NCBI GenBank assembly: GCA_964364175.1
Contig: CAYILR010000006.1
Span: 1 to 64,000, forward strand
Source: CAYILR01 sp964364175
GTDB taxonomy: Bacteria > Bdellovibrionota > UBA1018
DNA length: 64,000 bases
Direction of reading: 5' to 3'
A model generated the notes under the pieces. That model searched no databases, was not told the DNA's origin, and saw nothing but the letters and a program-made list of their open reading frames with translations. Below, one piece after another: positions 53,104 through 60,382 of this stretch; the stretch's first letter is position 1, and every line of letters begins with the position of its first letter. A program made the position numbers and the translations under genes.

Positions 53104-53217
53104 ATGAAACCAATCTGGCTTTTGTTTTTCTGCATGATGTCGATCTCGAGTTCTTGGGCGACAGAAGTCGCGATTACGATTGATGATTTTTATTTTTGGA
53201 TAATGCTGCTCCAGTGA
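53104..53217 (+). pseudogene. Fragment of an exported polysaccharide deacetylase-like gene
   Basis: The 37-codon frame gives a signal peptide (KPIWLLFFCMMSISSSWA) and then TEVAITIDDFYF. The AITIDD part recalls the first strand and metal Asp of NodB-type deacetylases. The frame then stops, so only the N-terminus is left. It is more likely a gene remnant than a working short protein. Confidence 0.45.
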
Positions 53218-53247
53218 TGGACGCGCGGCAAAAGGACGAAAAAATCC

Positions 53248-53297
53248 GCATATGAGTTGAAATAGAAGCATATCATATGCCATAATTATGCATATGA
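53248..53297. promoter_or_regulatory. GCATAT boxes before the VapBC-like operon
   Basis: GCATATCATATGC (53268-53280) is a near-perfect palindrome, with further GCATATG boxes at 53248 and 53290. The last overlaps the antitoxin start. They form a plausible operator for RHH antitoxin self-repression. Confidence 0.5.
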
Positions 53298-53509
53298 AGC
53301 GCCAATTCAAATCCAAGCTGCAAAGTCATCGTTCGAGAACCACTCTTTACATGGATCGAGCCAAAGTTCGAAAACTCAGGCAAGCCTTTGGCACAAAAAC
53401 GGACACAGAGACGGTGGATCAGGCGTTGAGCTTGGCTTTGGCAAATATCGAAATTGATTTGGCAATTGATCAGATTTTCGGTCGAATTCCTGACATTCAA
53501 TCGACATGA
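53288..53509 (+). CDS. VapB-like ribbon-helix-helix antitoxin
   Basis: The 73-residue protein has a basic start and a short RHH-like stretch (RTTLYMDRAKVRKLRQAFGTKTDTETVDQALSLALANI). It would bind the operator boxes upstream and block the PIN toxin. An in-frame ATG at 53294 is also possible. The stop overlaps the toxin start by four bases. Confidence 0.75.
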   Translation: MHMKRQFKSKLQSHRSRTTLYMDRAKVRKLRQAFGTKTDTETVDQALSLALANIEIDLAIDQIFGRIPDIQST

Positions 53510-53919
53510 AACCGGTTTTGGTGGATACCAGTCTTTGGGTGGAGTGGATGCGGGGTCGTCATGCTTCTTCGAGAGAGTCGCTTCGAGGTAAGAGACATTA
53601 TTTGAGCGCAATTAATATGACGGAGCTTTTGGCAGGCGTCTCGAAATCTGCCCATTCTCATTCTGCGAAAAAAGACCTCGATCGTTTTTTTGGAATTTAT
53701 CGGCGACATCACCGTGTTTTGGTTCCTCTATTGGAGGATTTCGTACTTGCAGGGGAGATTTTATGCGAACTCGGATGGCCAGCTTCTAAAAAAACGAATG
53801 ACGTGCTCTTGGCTTGTTGTGCACGAAGAATTGGAGCGGAGATTTGGACGTTGGATAAAAAGGATTTTCTTCCAGTTTGCGCGGAGTTAAAAATTAGTTT
53901 GGCAGATTTGGGAGCCTAA
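53506..53919 (+). CDS. PIN-domain toxin (VapC-like)
   Basis: The 137-residue PIN domain carries the acidic metal-binding residues of the family: Asp in VLVDTSLWVEW, Glu in NMTELLAG, Asp in KTNDVLLACCARR and the last Asp in WTLDKKDF. PIN toxins of this class cut tRNA or other RNA when freed from the antitoxin. All key residues are present, so it looks intact. Confidence 0.85.
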   Translation: MKPVLVDTSLWVEWMRGRHASSRESLRGKRHYLSAINMTELLAGVSKSAHSHSAKKDLDRFFGIYRRHHRVLVPLLEDFVLAGEILCELGWPASKKTNDVLLACCARRIGAEIWTLDKKDFLPVCAELKISLADLGA

Positions 53920-53920
53920 A

Positions 53921-53936
53921 ACTCAGATGTCTGAAT
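53921..53936. repeat. CAGACGTCTG palindrome, copy 2 (variant)
   Basis: ACTCAGATGTCTGAATG sits one base after the PIN stop and has one base change in the core. A related palindrome lies on each side of this block, at 53076 and 55010. Confidence 0.5.
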
Positions 53937-53958
53937 GCATCTGTGATAGGTGATTTTC

Positions 53959-54399
53959 ATGAAAGAATTTTTCGTCAGCACCGACAAGTCGAAGCTAGAT
54001 CTCAATGTGATTCACGGGTTTTTGTCTCAGACCTATTGGAGTCCTGGGATTTTGCGAGAGCGGGTTGCCAAGGCGATTCAGCATTCGATGTGTTTTGGGG
54101 TTTATCATCGAACCTCCAGGGGAGACCGGCAGATCGGATTCGCTCGAGTGGTGACGGATTTTACTTCTTTTGCGTACATGGCGGATGTTTTTATTTTGCC
54201 AGAGTATCGTGGACGAGGGTTATCTAAATTTTTGTTGGAAAACATGATGGCTCATTCTGAATTACAAGCTTTGAAGAATTGGTTTTTGGGTACTAGAGAT
54301 GCACACGCTCTTTATGAAAAATTTGGATTTACTCCTGTAAAATTTCCAGAAAGACAAATGCAGCGGCATACCTCCAATGCAGATCAAATTCCTGTCTAG
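53959..54399 (+). CDS. GNAT-family N-acetyltransferase
   Basis: ATG 53959 (after AGGTGAT) gives 146 residues. The acetyl-CoA binding loop is visible as VFILPEYRGRGLSKFLLENMM and the last strand-helix as FLGTRDAHALYEKFGFTPV. The RxxGxG/A-type loop is RGRGLS. It would acetylate an amine of a small molecule or protein. A GTG at 53950 is in frame. The substrate is not evident. Confidence 0.82.
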   Translation: MKEFFVSTDKSKLDLNVIHGFLSQTYWSPGILRERVAKAIQHSMCFGVYHRTSRGDRQIGFARVVTDFTSFAYMADVFILPEYRGRGLSKFLLENMMAHSELQALKNWFLGTRDAHALYEKFGFTPVKFPERQMQRHTSNADQIPV

Positions 54400-54447
54400 T
54401 CACTTAGTTTCTTGAAAGCTACACAAGGCAAGTTTAGCATCAAGTCA

Positions 54448-55011
54448 ATGCTCCCAGAAATCGAACAGCAAAAGCCGGAATTACGCAGTCGTTGGATTCG
54501 TACCCTGTTCAAATCGATGTTGATTGGGCCCGCCTTGATCCTGCCTGTTCCGTACCTGATTGCTCATTTTCATCTTCTTCCGCTGTCTCAAGTGCATTTT
54601 GTTTTGCTCTTTGGGTATGTAGCAGCAGTTTTAATTGGGGTGCCTTACTGGATCATCCGTTCCAGTGGACCGATGACTTTACTTTGCCCAAAATGTCGAG
54701 GTGCGGTGAGTGACTATCATCAGTTTTGTAATCACTGCAATCTGCCTTTGATCCCCGGTCTGATTCTTAATCTCAGACAAGTTTCTCTATCGGGAGTCAG
54801 AGGAATCATTAATCGATTGCCCAAATGGATATTGGTTCCGCTGATTTTTGGAATGATACATTTATGGTTTTCTGGCTATGTTTGGGTCGCAATCGGTATT
54901 TTTGCGGGAATTCGGATTCTGACTCTGTGCCCGGAGTGCAAATCTCTCAAATCGCATACGATCTTTGAGGCAAAATATTGCAGCCAGTGCGGCGTTGGGT
55001 TTGATACTTAA
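54448..55011 (+). CDS. Membrane protein with two zinc-ribbon segments
   Basis: The frame is open from TTG 54412; the ATG at 54448 gives 187 residues. It has two membrane segments (about 22-44 and 48-72), a zinc ribbon CPKCRGAVSDYHQFCNHCN, two more membrane segments (about 120-155), and a second ribbon CPECKSL..KYCSQCGVGFD. Two four-cysteine sites suggest metal binding on one face of the membrane. No known family is assigned. No clear Shine-Dalgarno is seen. Confidence 0.6.
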   Translation: MLPEIEQQKPELRSRWIRTLFKSMLIGPALILPVPYLIAHFHLLPLSQVHFVLLFGYVAAVLIGVPYWIIRSSGPMTLLCPKCRGAVSDYHQFCNHCNLPLIPGLILNLRQVSLSGVRGIINRLPKWILVPLIFGMIHLWFSGYVWVAIGIFAGIRILTLCPECKSLKSHTIFEAKYCSQCGVGFDT

Positions 55012-55039
55012 GATCCGTTCAGACGTCTGAATGGATCTT
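55010..55039. repeat. CAGACGTCTG palindrome, copy 3, with adjacent TATACC palindromes
   Basis: A 30-bp palindrome with one mismatch pair, centre CAGACGTCTG, runs from AAGATCC to GGATCTT. It is followed by GGTATTATACC (55062-55072) and TATACCTTAGGTATA (55067-55081), which overlap. The group lies between convergent genes and may act as a two-way terminator or boundary. Confidence 0.65.
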
Positions 55040-55095
55040 ATACCAAGAGTATTATACTGAAGGTATTATACCTTAGGTATAATGCTGAACTGTTT

Positions 55096-56103
55096 TCAGA
55101 TCCCTTGTAGCCCCGAAGCGTCCGCAACCCCAGCCAAAGTCAGGTCTTTATCTTTAGCTCCAGCAATCCTCTTACACAATCCTTGTAGAACTTTGCCAGG
55201 ACCAAACTCCACAACTCCCACCGCGCCCGCATCCAACAAAGTCTCCACCGACTGCCGCCACATGACTGGATGGTCGACTTGGTCGGTGAGTAGATCAAAA
55301 ATTACGCCTGGTTCCGCGTGCAATCGAGCGGTTCGATTCGGGACATAGGGGAATTTTGGAATCTGCGCTTTTTGGCGGGTCGACGCTCCCGAAAATATCT
55401 CCGCCATCCGATCCCGTGCAGGTTTCATCAAGCGACAATGGAAGGGGGCACTGACGCTCAAGGGAATCGCCTTGCCTCGTGGGTACGAATCCGGCTGAGA
55501 TTTGATCAACGCAATCGCCTCGGCAACAGCATCGACAGAACCAGCAATGACAATTTGCCCGGGAGCATTGAAATTCGCGGGTTGAACGATTGGCTCGACC
55601 GTCAAATCCGAATCCGGTCCAGCAGCCTTGCGCTTTTCTGCCGCAAGCTTCGTCGCCCGTTCACAAAGTTCCGCGACCTGCGCGTCCTCAAGATTCAAAA
55701 GCGCAGCCATCGTGCCTTCGCCCGCGGGCACAGCTGCTTGCATCGCCTTGCCTCGCTCATGAACCCAGCGAACGGCAGTTGCTAGTGGAAACGCACCTGC
55801 TGCTACGAGGGCCGAATATTCTCCCAACGAATGTCCAGCAGCCGCCCAAGGAGCAAAATCTCGCTCGCGTTCAGCCACACGAAACGCCGCTACGCTCACG
55901 GTCAGCAAACACGGCTGCGTATTCATCGTCAGGGTCAAATCACTCTCGGGACCATCGAAGCAAAGCTTTTTGAGATTCACACTAATTGCATCGCTTGCTT
56001 CTTCAAAAACCTCTTTTGCGGTTTTGAAATTGTCGTAGAGGTCTTTTCCCATTCCGACGTGTTGAGATCCTTGGCCTGGAAAAACCGCGATGATTTTTTT
56101 CAT
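55096..56103 (-). CDS. fabD: Malonyl-CoA:ACP transacylase
   Basis: This is a 335-residue enzyme with the FabD motifs FPGQGSQHVGMG, AAGHSLGEYSALVAAG (catalytic Ser), PFHCRLMKPA (catalytic His) and FGPGKVLQGL. It loads malonyl onto ACP for fatty-acid synthesis. It overlaps the DUF177 gene by four bases. The next gene of this operon type, fabG, is on the same strand but 3.5 kb away. Confidence 0.97.
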   Translation of the reverse strand: MKKIIAVFPGQGSQHVGMGKDLYDNFKTAKEVFEEASDAISVNLKKLCFDGPESDLTLTMNTQPCLLTVSVAAFRVAERERDFAPWAAAGHSLGEYSALVAAGAFPLATAVRWVHERGKAMQAAVPAGEGTMAALLNLEDAQVAELCERATKLAAEKRKAAGPDSDLTVEPIVQPANFNAPGQIVIAGSVDAVAEAIALIKSQPDSYPRGKAIPLSVSAPFHCRLMKPARDRMAEIFSGASTRQKAQIPKFPYVPNRTARLHAEPGVIFDLLTDQVDHPVMWRQSVETLLDAGAVGVVEFGPGKVLQGLCKRIAGAKDKDLTLAGVADASGLQGI

Positions 56104-56720
56104 TTTGAGAAATTTTTTGAAGCGAGTTGAGCAAAAGGATTATTGGCGCCGATTTTTTTGCAAGCGCAGCGGCCTAGGTTCAAATTCGTTCCGCAGGTGA
56201 CGCAAACTCCCTGGCAAGTGTCGCTGCACAACGGGCGAAAGGGGAGTTGTAGTTGAATTTGTTCGACGACCAAATCTGCCATGTTGATGAAATCGTCTGT
56301 GAGATAAGTAATGTCAATGTCCTGACTTTCTGAATCGTCATCGTGCGAATGTCGCGCGTAGTTGCGGGTGCTATCACCGGATTCGCTGATTCCGGCCATG
56401 ACGCGGTCCTTGGAGTAGAGGGATGAAAATTTATGATCGAGTGGAAAGTCAAAATAGGTGGCACAGCGGCTGCAAATCAAATGCACGGAGGTTTGAATAC
56501 GGCCGTTCAAGATGTAAATCTGATCCAGTTTGTGAGCGCGTAGTTTGAGTTGGATGGCGCGTGCTTTTTTGCTTTTGGCGAGCTTGGCAAGGATTGTGGG
56601 ACTGATTTCGGTGTCATCGGATTCGTCCGCTTGGGAAACAGCATTATTCAGCCACTTCTCTGACGAATCAAGGCTGAGTTCCAAGTCACTTTCGGTAATT
56701 TCGCGTAAGTAGAGCTTCAC
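56100..56720 (-). CDS. DUF177 (YceD-like) protein
   Basis: The 206-residue protein has the DUF177 pattern LICSRCATYFDFPLDHKFSSLY and the C-terminal cysteine cluster PLCSDTCQGVCVTCGTNLNLGRCAC. DUF177 proteins usually precede rpmF, plsX and fabH; bacterial and chloroplast relatives act in 23S rRNA maturation. Here rpmF, plsX and fabH are missing and fabD follows at once. The insert HDDDSESQDIDITYLTDD is acidic. Confidence 0.88.
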   Translation of the reverse strand: MKLYLREITESDLELSLDSSEKWLNNAVSQADESDDTEISPTILAKLAKSKKARAIQLKLRAHKLDQIYILNGRIQTSVHLICSRCATYFDFPLDHKFSSLYSKDRVMAGISESGDSTRNYARHSHDDDSESQDIDITYLTDDFINMADLVVEQIQLQLPFRPLCSDTCQGVCVTCGTNLNLGRCACKKIGANNPFAQLASKNFSK

Positions 56721-56803
56721 AGTCGGGCTAGCCTATTACTCTGGACCATTTTAGTCAAATGGTTTCAAGATGACCACGCTATCGTCATGCTATCATGTGA
56801 GGT

Positions 56804-57697
56804 GTGGGTTCCATATTTCTACCTCTAGCTCTGTTTTGGGCGGTAATAGTCTCGGCGGGCGATCCAACTCCACGCGAATTTGCGCTAGAAAAGCTGAAAA
56901 ACAGCGGTTTTTCGCCAGAAATGATCCATTTGCTGACTCATCAATACGACGAGGAAGAAAGAGATGCGGTGGTTGAAAAGAACGTTTTTGGGTTCTTGTT
57001 CAGGGCGGATTACACGACTCATTATTCCAAACGAGCGATTCGGAAGTGCCGTGAATTTTTAAATCAATATCCTAAAATTCTAAGACGGGCTGAGAGGGAA
57101 TTGGGTGTCCCCAAAGAAGTCATCACCTCGTTGCTTTGGGTCGAAACCAAGCATGGAACTGATCGAGGCAAGAAGCCGATTTCGCATGTTTATTTCAGCT
57201 TGATTCAAGCAGATCATCCAGAGGTCGTGAAAGCGATGCAGGAACTGCTCAAGGAAAAAGTCGCAGAGCCAGATACTGAGACCGTGATGAAGGTTTCTAC
57301 GCGTTGTAAAGACAAAGCTGTGTGGGCGCTGGAAGAATTGAAGTCGTTGCAGGAAATTCAGCAGAAAAAAATGCTGAAAGTTCGCGCCCTGAAAGGGTCC
57401 TATGCAGGAGCATTTGGGAACGCACAGTTTTTACCCTCCAGTTATTTAAAATGGGCGAAGTCGAGCCGAAAAACTCGAACCCCTGATCTGACCCGAATGT
57501 CTGATTCGATTATGAGTGTGGCAAACTATCTCCAAGTGAACGGCTGGAAAAAGGATGACCCGGCCTCTCACCAGGCAGCGCTCTATCACTACAACCGGAC
57601 GCAAGGGTACGTGGATGTGATTCTCAAAATCGCGCACGAAATCGAGGCCGCGCAAGATCCCACTCCAATTGCACTGGCAAGTCCTTTGCCGAAATAG
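56804..57697 (+). CDS. Exported lytic murein transglycosylase (MltB/SLT_2 family)
   Basis: The 297-residue protein has a short N-terminal signal (GSIFLPLALFWAVIVSAG) and the family motifs LGVPKEVITSLLWVETKHGTDRG (catalytic Glu, about 118) and SYAGAFGNAQFLPSSYLKWA. The domain matches soluble lytic transglycosylase B, which cuts the glycan of peptidoglycan and leaves anhydro-muramyl ends. GTG 56804 is the start. It ends inside the convergent nagA gene by 74 bases. Both serve murein recycling. Confidence 0.85.
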   Translation: MGSIFLPLALFWAVIVSAGDPTPREFALEKLKNSGFSPEMIHLLTHQYDEEERDAVVEKNVFGFLFRADYTTHYSKRAIRKCREFLNQYPKILRRAERELGVPKEVITSLLWVETKHGTDRGKKPISHVYFSLIQADHPEVVKAMQELLKEKVAEPDTETVMKVSTRCKDKAVWALEELKSLQEIQQKKMLKVRALKGSYAGAFGNAQFLPSSYLKWAKSSRKTRTPDLTRMSDSIMSVANYLQVNGWKKDDPASHQAALYHYNRTQGYVDVILKIAHEIEAAQDPTPIALASPLPK

Positions 57698-58664
57698 AGA
57701 CTCTCAAAGCTTTCAACGGCTGCTCAGTTACCCAAGGCAAGCTTCGGCGCAGAAGCTCGGTGTAGTTCACAGAGTGATTTTTCAACTCAAAGTCGAGCCA
57801 GTTTAAATAAGTCTGAGGTAATAAAATACCGCCTCCGGCCAGGTGCCCTTTTTTTGTATAACAGGCTCCATCTTTTGCCCTGACTTGTAGGTTCGGGCCG
57901 AATCCGCACCATTTGCCTGCGCGAGCGGCAGCGGCTGGAGCGCAGTCGGAGACGAAGCAAAGTCCATTTGAATGCAACTGGGTCATCCAGTGAATCACGG
58001 TCGGATCGACGTGGATCTGGTCAATGATCTGCTCGATCCAAACCTCTTTGCGTCCAACGGCAGCTCCTAGCAATCCCGGATCGCGGTGGTGAAATCCCAT
58101 GGCGTTCCAAGCGTGAGTGACCCCTCGAAATCCCAGGTCAAATGCCTGGGTGGCCTCAGCCTGAGTGACGCGTGTGTGTCCAGCGGACAGGTGGACTTTT
58201 TTCTCTCGGCACCAACGGGCCAAAGCCAAAATCTCAGTCGGTTTGAGACGATCGGGTGCGACGGTCAGGATTTTTAGGGTTCCTTGAGACGCTTCCCATA
58301 ATTTCTCCAAAGTCTTCATGCGGAAAACTTGAATTGCCCCCGGCGGATGGGCCCCGCAGGCTTCGGGGTGAATGAACGGCCCTTCGAGGTGAATTCCCAG
58401 GGGCAGAGCCTTGCCAGCAGCAGATTCTTGCGAACGCATCCACCTGCCTAGGCGTTCGACGCTTTTGAGTAGGTCAGGAAGTGGCGCGGACAGGGTTGTC
58501 GGACAAAAGGCGGCAATTCCAGCCATTCCGAGCTGCTCCGCTAAATCATCGAGCTCTGCTTCCTGAGCCGTCATGACATCAATCCCGAAAGCTCCATGAA
58601 AATGCAGGTCTACTAGACCTGGAGATCGCAAAATGCGCTTGACTGTGATATTGCTGCGTGGCAC
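57624..58664 (-). CDS. nagA: N-acetylglucosamine-6-phosphate deacetylase
   Basis: This 346-residue amidohydrolase has GLVDLHFHGAFGIDV (metal His pair), GIHLEGPFIHPEA (metal Glu), LSAGHTRVTQAEA, VTHAWNAM and the late Asp in FVSDCAPAA. It is somewhat short, mainly at the N-terminus, where the small beta domain is reduced. It deacetylates GlcNAc-6-P, as in recycling of cell-wall sugars. It overlaps the convergent transglycosylase by 74 bases and nearly meets the divergent gene at 58658. Confidence 0.87.
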   Translation of the reverse strand: MPRSNITVKRILRSPGLVDLHFHGAFGIDVMTAQEAELDDLAEQLGMAGIAAFCPTTLSAPLPDLLKSVERLGRWMRSQESAAGKALPLGIHLEGPFIHPEACGAHPPGAIQVFRMKTLEKLWEASQGTLKILTVAPDRLKPTEILALARWCREKKVHLSAGHTRVTQAEATQAFDLGFRGVTHAWNAMGFHHRDPGLLGAAVGRKEVWIEQIIDQIHVDPTVIHWMTQLHSNGLCFVSDCAPAAAARAGKWCGFGPNLQVRAKDGACYTKKGHLAGGGILLPQTYLNWLDFELKNHSVNYTELLRRSLPWVTEQPLKALRVSISAKDLPVQLEWDLARPRFRARF

Positions 58665-58699
58665 CCAAAAAGCTTAGCACAAAGAAGGGTAACCCGAGA

Positions 58700-59512
58700 A
58701 TGGCTTCTGAGAAAACTGGCTCAAAAGATAAGTGGCTCGCGCCACGTCAAACTAACAAGAAGAATACACCACCCCAAAAGCAGGCCGTTAAACCTGCGAG
58801 CAAAAAACCAGCACCTGCTGTAGCAGCCAAAAAAGGCGGAAAGCTGGAATCATTGAAAAACTTACTTATGGGTAACAGTGGCAAATCTGCCAAGTCGGCC
58901 CCCGCAAAAGCCGCGGCTCAACCGAAAAAAGCAGCCGCCAAGTCTGTTGCCACGAAAACGCCTCCAGTCAAAGCAGCTGCGAAGCCCGCAGCGAAGCCAT
59001 TGGCAGCGAAACCAGCCGCTGTAAAAGCAGCAACCCCAGCCCCAGCAAAAGGCGGGAAAGCCGCTTCAGCACAGCCGGCAGTAGCTGTAGAAACCAAGGG
59101 CAAAAAGGGCGCTAAAGTCATTGCTGTTCAAGGAAAAAAAGGACTGGCCAATGGTCGTCTTTCGTCCAGCGAACCGAGCTGCCGTGAAGTCGCTTGCGAG
59201 TCAAGCGCTACGACCATGAATTACTGCCGCCTTCACTACATTAAAAATTGGAAAAAAATTAAGCGCAAAGAACTCATTTTGCGTGAACGCAAACTCAATC
59301 AATATATTGAGGAACTGGTCGCAAAATACCCAGACAAGTACATCGAAGCCATTCGCCAGGATTTGGCCAATGACAAAGAATTCAGCAAAGTCGTTCATGA
59401 CTTGGAGCTCGATGAGAACATCGACGACTTCGAGGGTGATCCGGCGGATTCCGCGGAAGCGATCGTTGACACTATTAAACGAGATTTCGACGACGAAGGC
59501 GACGCTTTCTAG
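58700..59512 (+). CDS. Lysine/alanine/proline-rich protein with a C-terminal CCCH-type metal-binding domain
   Basis: ATG 58700 gives 270 residues (GTG 58658 would add 14). Residues about 1-150 are KPA-repeat-rich, like histone-H1/AlgP tails, so that part is disordered and DNA- or RNA-binding in character. The C-terminal part has Cys161, Cys166, Cys176 and His179 (SCREVACESSATTMNYCRLH) and long helices (IKRKELILRERKLNQYIEELVAKYPDKYIEAIRQDL), then an acidic end. I recall similar proteins in Bdellovibrio-like genomes but not a proven role. It may be a nucleoid protein. Confidence 0.72.
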   Translation: MASEKTGSKDKWLAPRQTNKKNTPPQKQAVKPASKKPAPAVAAKKGGKLESLKNLLMGNSGKSAKSAPAKAAAQPKKAAAKSVATKTPPVKAAAKPAAKPLAAKPAAVKAATPAPAKGGKAASAQPAVAVETKGKKGAKVIAVQGKKGLANGRLSSSEPSCREVACESSATTMNYCRLHYIKNWKKIKRKELILRERKLNQYIEELVAKYPDKYIEAIRQDLANDKEFSKVVHDLELDENIDDFEGDPADSAEAIVDTIKRDFDDEGDAF

Positions 59513-60285
59513 TTATTCTTTAAAAGTTCCAAAGTCACTTTTCCCACAAATTCAAAATTCGTGGTGAGGTAGCGCTTTGCCAGGCGTCGCGGCTCTTGCG
59601 CGAGTCGATAGAACCATTCTAGTCCTGACTTTTGCATCCAAAGAGGAGCGCGTTTTTTTGTATCTGTCAGAAAATCAAATGCAGCTCCGACTGCGAAAAA
59701 GAGTGTTTGCGGCGCGAGGGGGCTGATCGTTCGGGCCCAGAGTTCTTGTTTGGGCGCGCCCAAGCCAATCCAAACCACGGAGGGCGCTTGTTGATTAGGA
59801 CAACGGGATATGAAGTTTCGCCAGTCCTCTTGGGCATTTTCCGGAGAAAAAGGCCGTATCGGAGTAGCGTAGCTAGTGGTGTTTTTTAGCGAAAATCGCC
59901 TAGCGAGATCGTCCCCTTGTCCGGGACGGCCGCCGACAAACCCCATCGAAGTTTCGGGATGACGAAGGAGAAACTCGCGCGTTAAGTCCGGGCCACAGAC
60001 TCGAGTTTTGACAGGATTGTGCTTCCAGCGCGAAACCCAAACCAGGGGCATACCATCTGCAAGAGAAAGGTAAGCATTCTTCAGTGCATCCGCCAGAGCA
60101 GGATATCGTGTGCTCTCGGTCACTGTGTGCACGTTTGCCAAGCAGACGTAGCCGCCTTGCTTTGTGTTCACACGCTCTTCGCAAAGCTGGAGAGCTTCGT
60201 CGAAGCCGGCACGGGAAATAGGAATTCCTAAAATTGAAACGGTCTCCAAAGGTGTCCGACACCTTTTTGATGCTTGGCGCGTCAT
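59509..60285 (-). CDS. WecG/TagA/CpsF-family glycosyltransferase
   Basis: From ATG 60285 this gives 258 residues; the first 13 come from the start-codon repeat. The WecG/TagA blocks follow: TVSILGIPISRAGFDEALQLCEE, VCLANVHTVTES, YLSLADGMPLVWVSRW, VCGPDLTREFLL and WIGLGAPKQELWA. This family adds a ManNAcA-type or other sugar to a lipid-linked glycan. It would work with the divergent glycosyltransferases. A further in-frame ATG at 60303 lies outside the repeat. Confidence 0.9.
   Translation of the reverse strand: MTRQASKRCRTPLETVSILGIPISRAGFDEALQLCEERVNTKQGGYVCLANVHTVTESTRYPALADALKNAYLSLADGMPLVWVSRWKHNPVKTRVCGPDLTREFLLRHPETSMGFVGGRPGQGDDLARRFSLKNTTSYATPIRPFSPENAQEDWRNFISRCPNQQAPSVVWIGLGAPKQELWARTISPLAPQTLFFAVGAAFDFLTDTKKRAPLWMQKSGLEWFYRLAQEPRRLAKRYLTTNFEFVGKVTLELLKNN
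60248..60285 (-). repeat. Start-codon repeat, copy 3 (forms the WecG-type start)
   Basis: The minus-strand copy reads ATGACGCGCCAAGCATCA then AAAAGGTGTCGGACACCTTT. It encodes MTRQASKRCRTPL at the start of the WecG-type gene. It faces copy 4 across 59 bases. Confidence 0.9.
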
Positions 60286-60344
60286 TATGGTGCGAAAATA
60301 CACTTCCTATTGTGAATAATCTAGAAGCAATCTACTTTCCTCTT

Positions 60345-60382
60345 ATGACGCATCAAGCATCAAAAAGGTGTCGGACACCTTT
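60345..60382 (+). repeat. Start-codon repeat, copy 4 (forms the GT4 start)
   Basis: This copy reads ATGACGCATCAAGCATCA then AAAAGGTGTCGGACACCTTT. It encodes MTHQASKRCRTPL at the start of the GT4 gene. The intact palindrome can form an 8-bp hairpin. Confidence 0.9.

Noticed and set aside
60234..60344. N-terminal extension of the GT4 gene by 37 codons
   Set aside because: This DNA is the divergent promoter and the opposite repeat copy; the repeat ATG at 60345 mirrors the other repeat-started genes.
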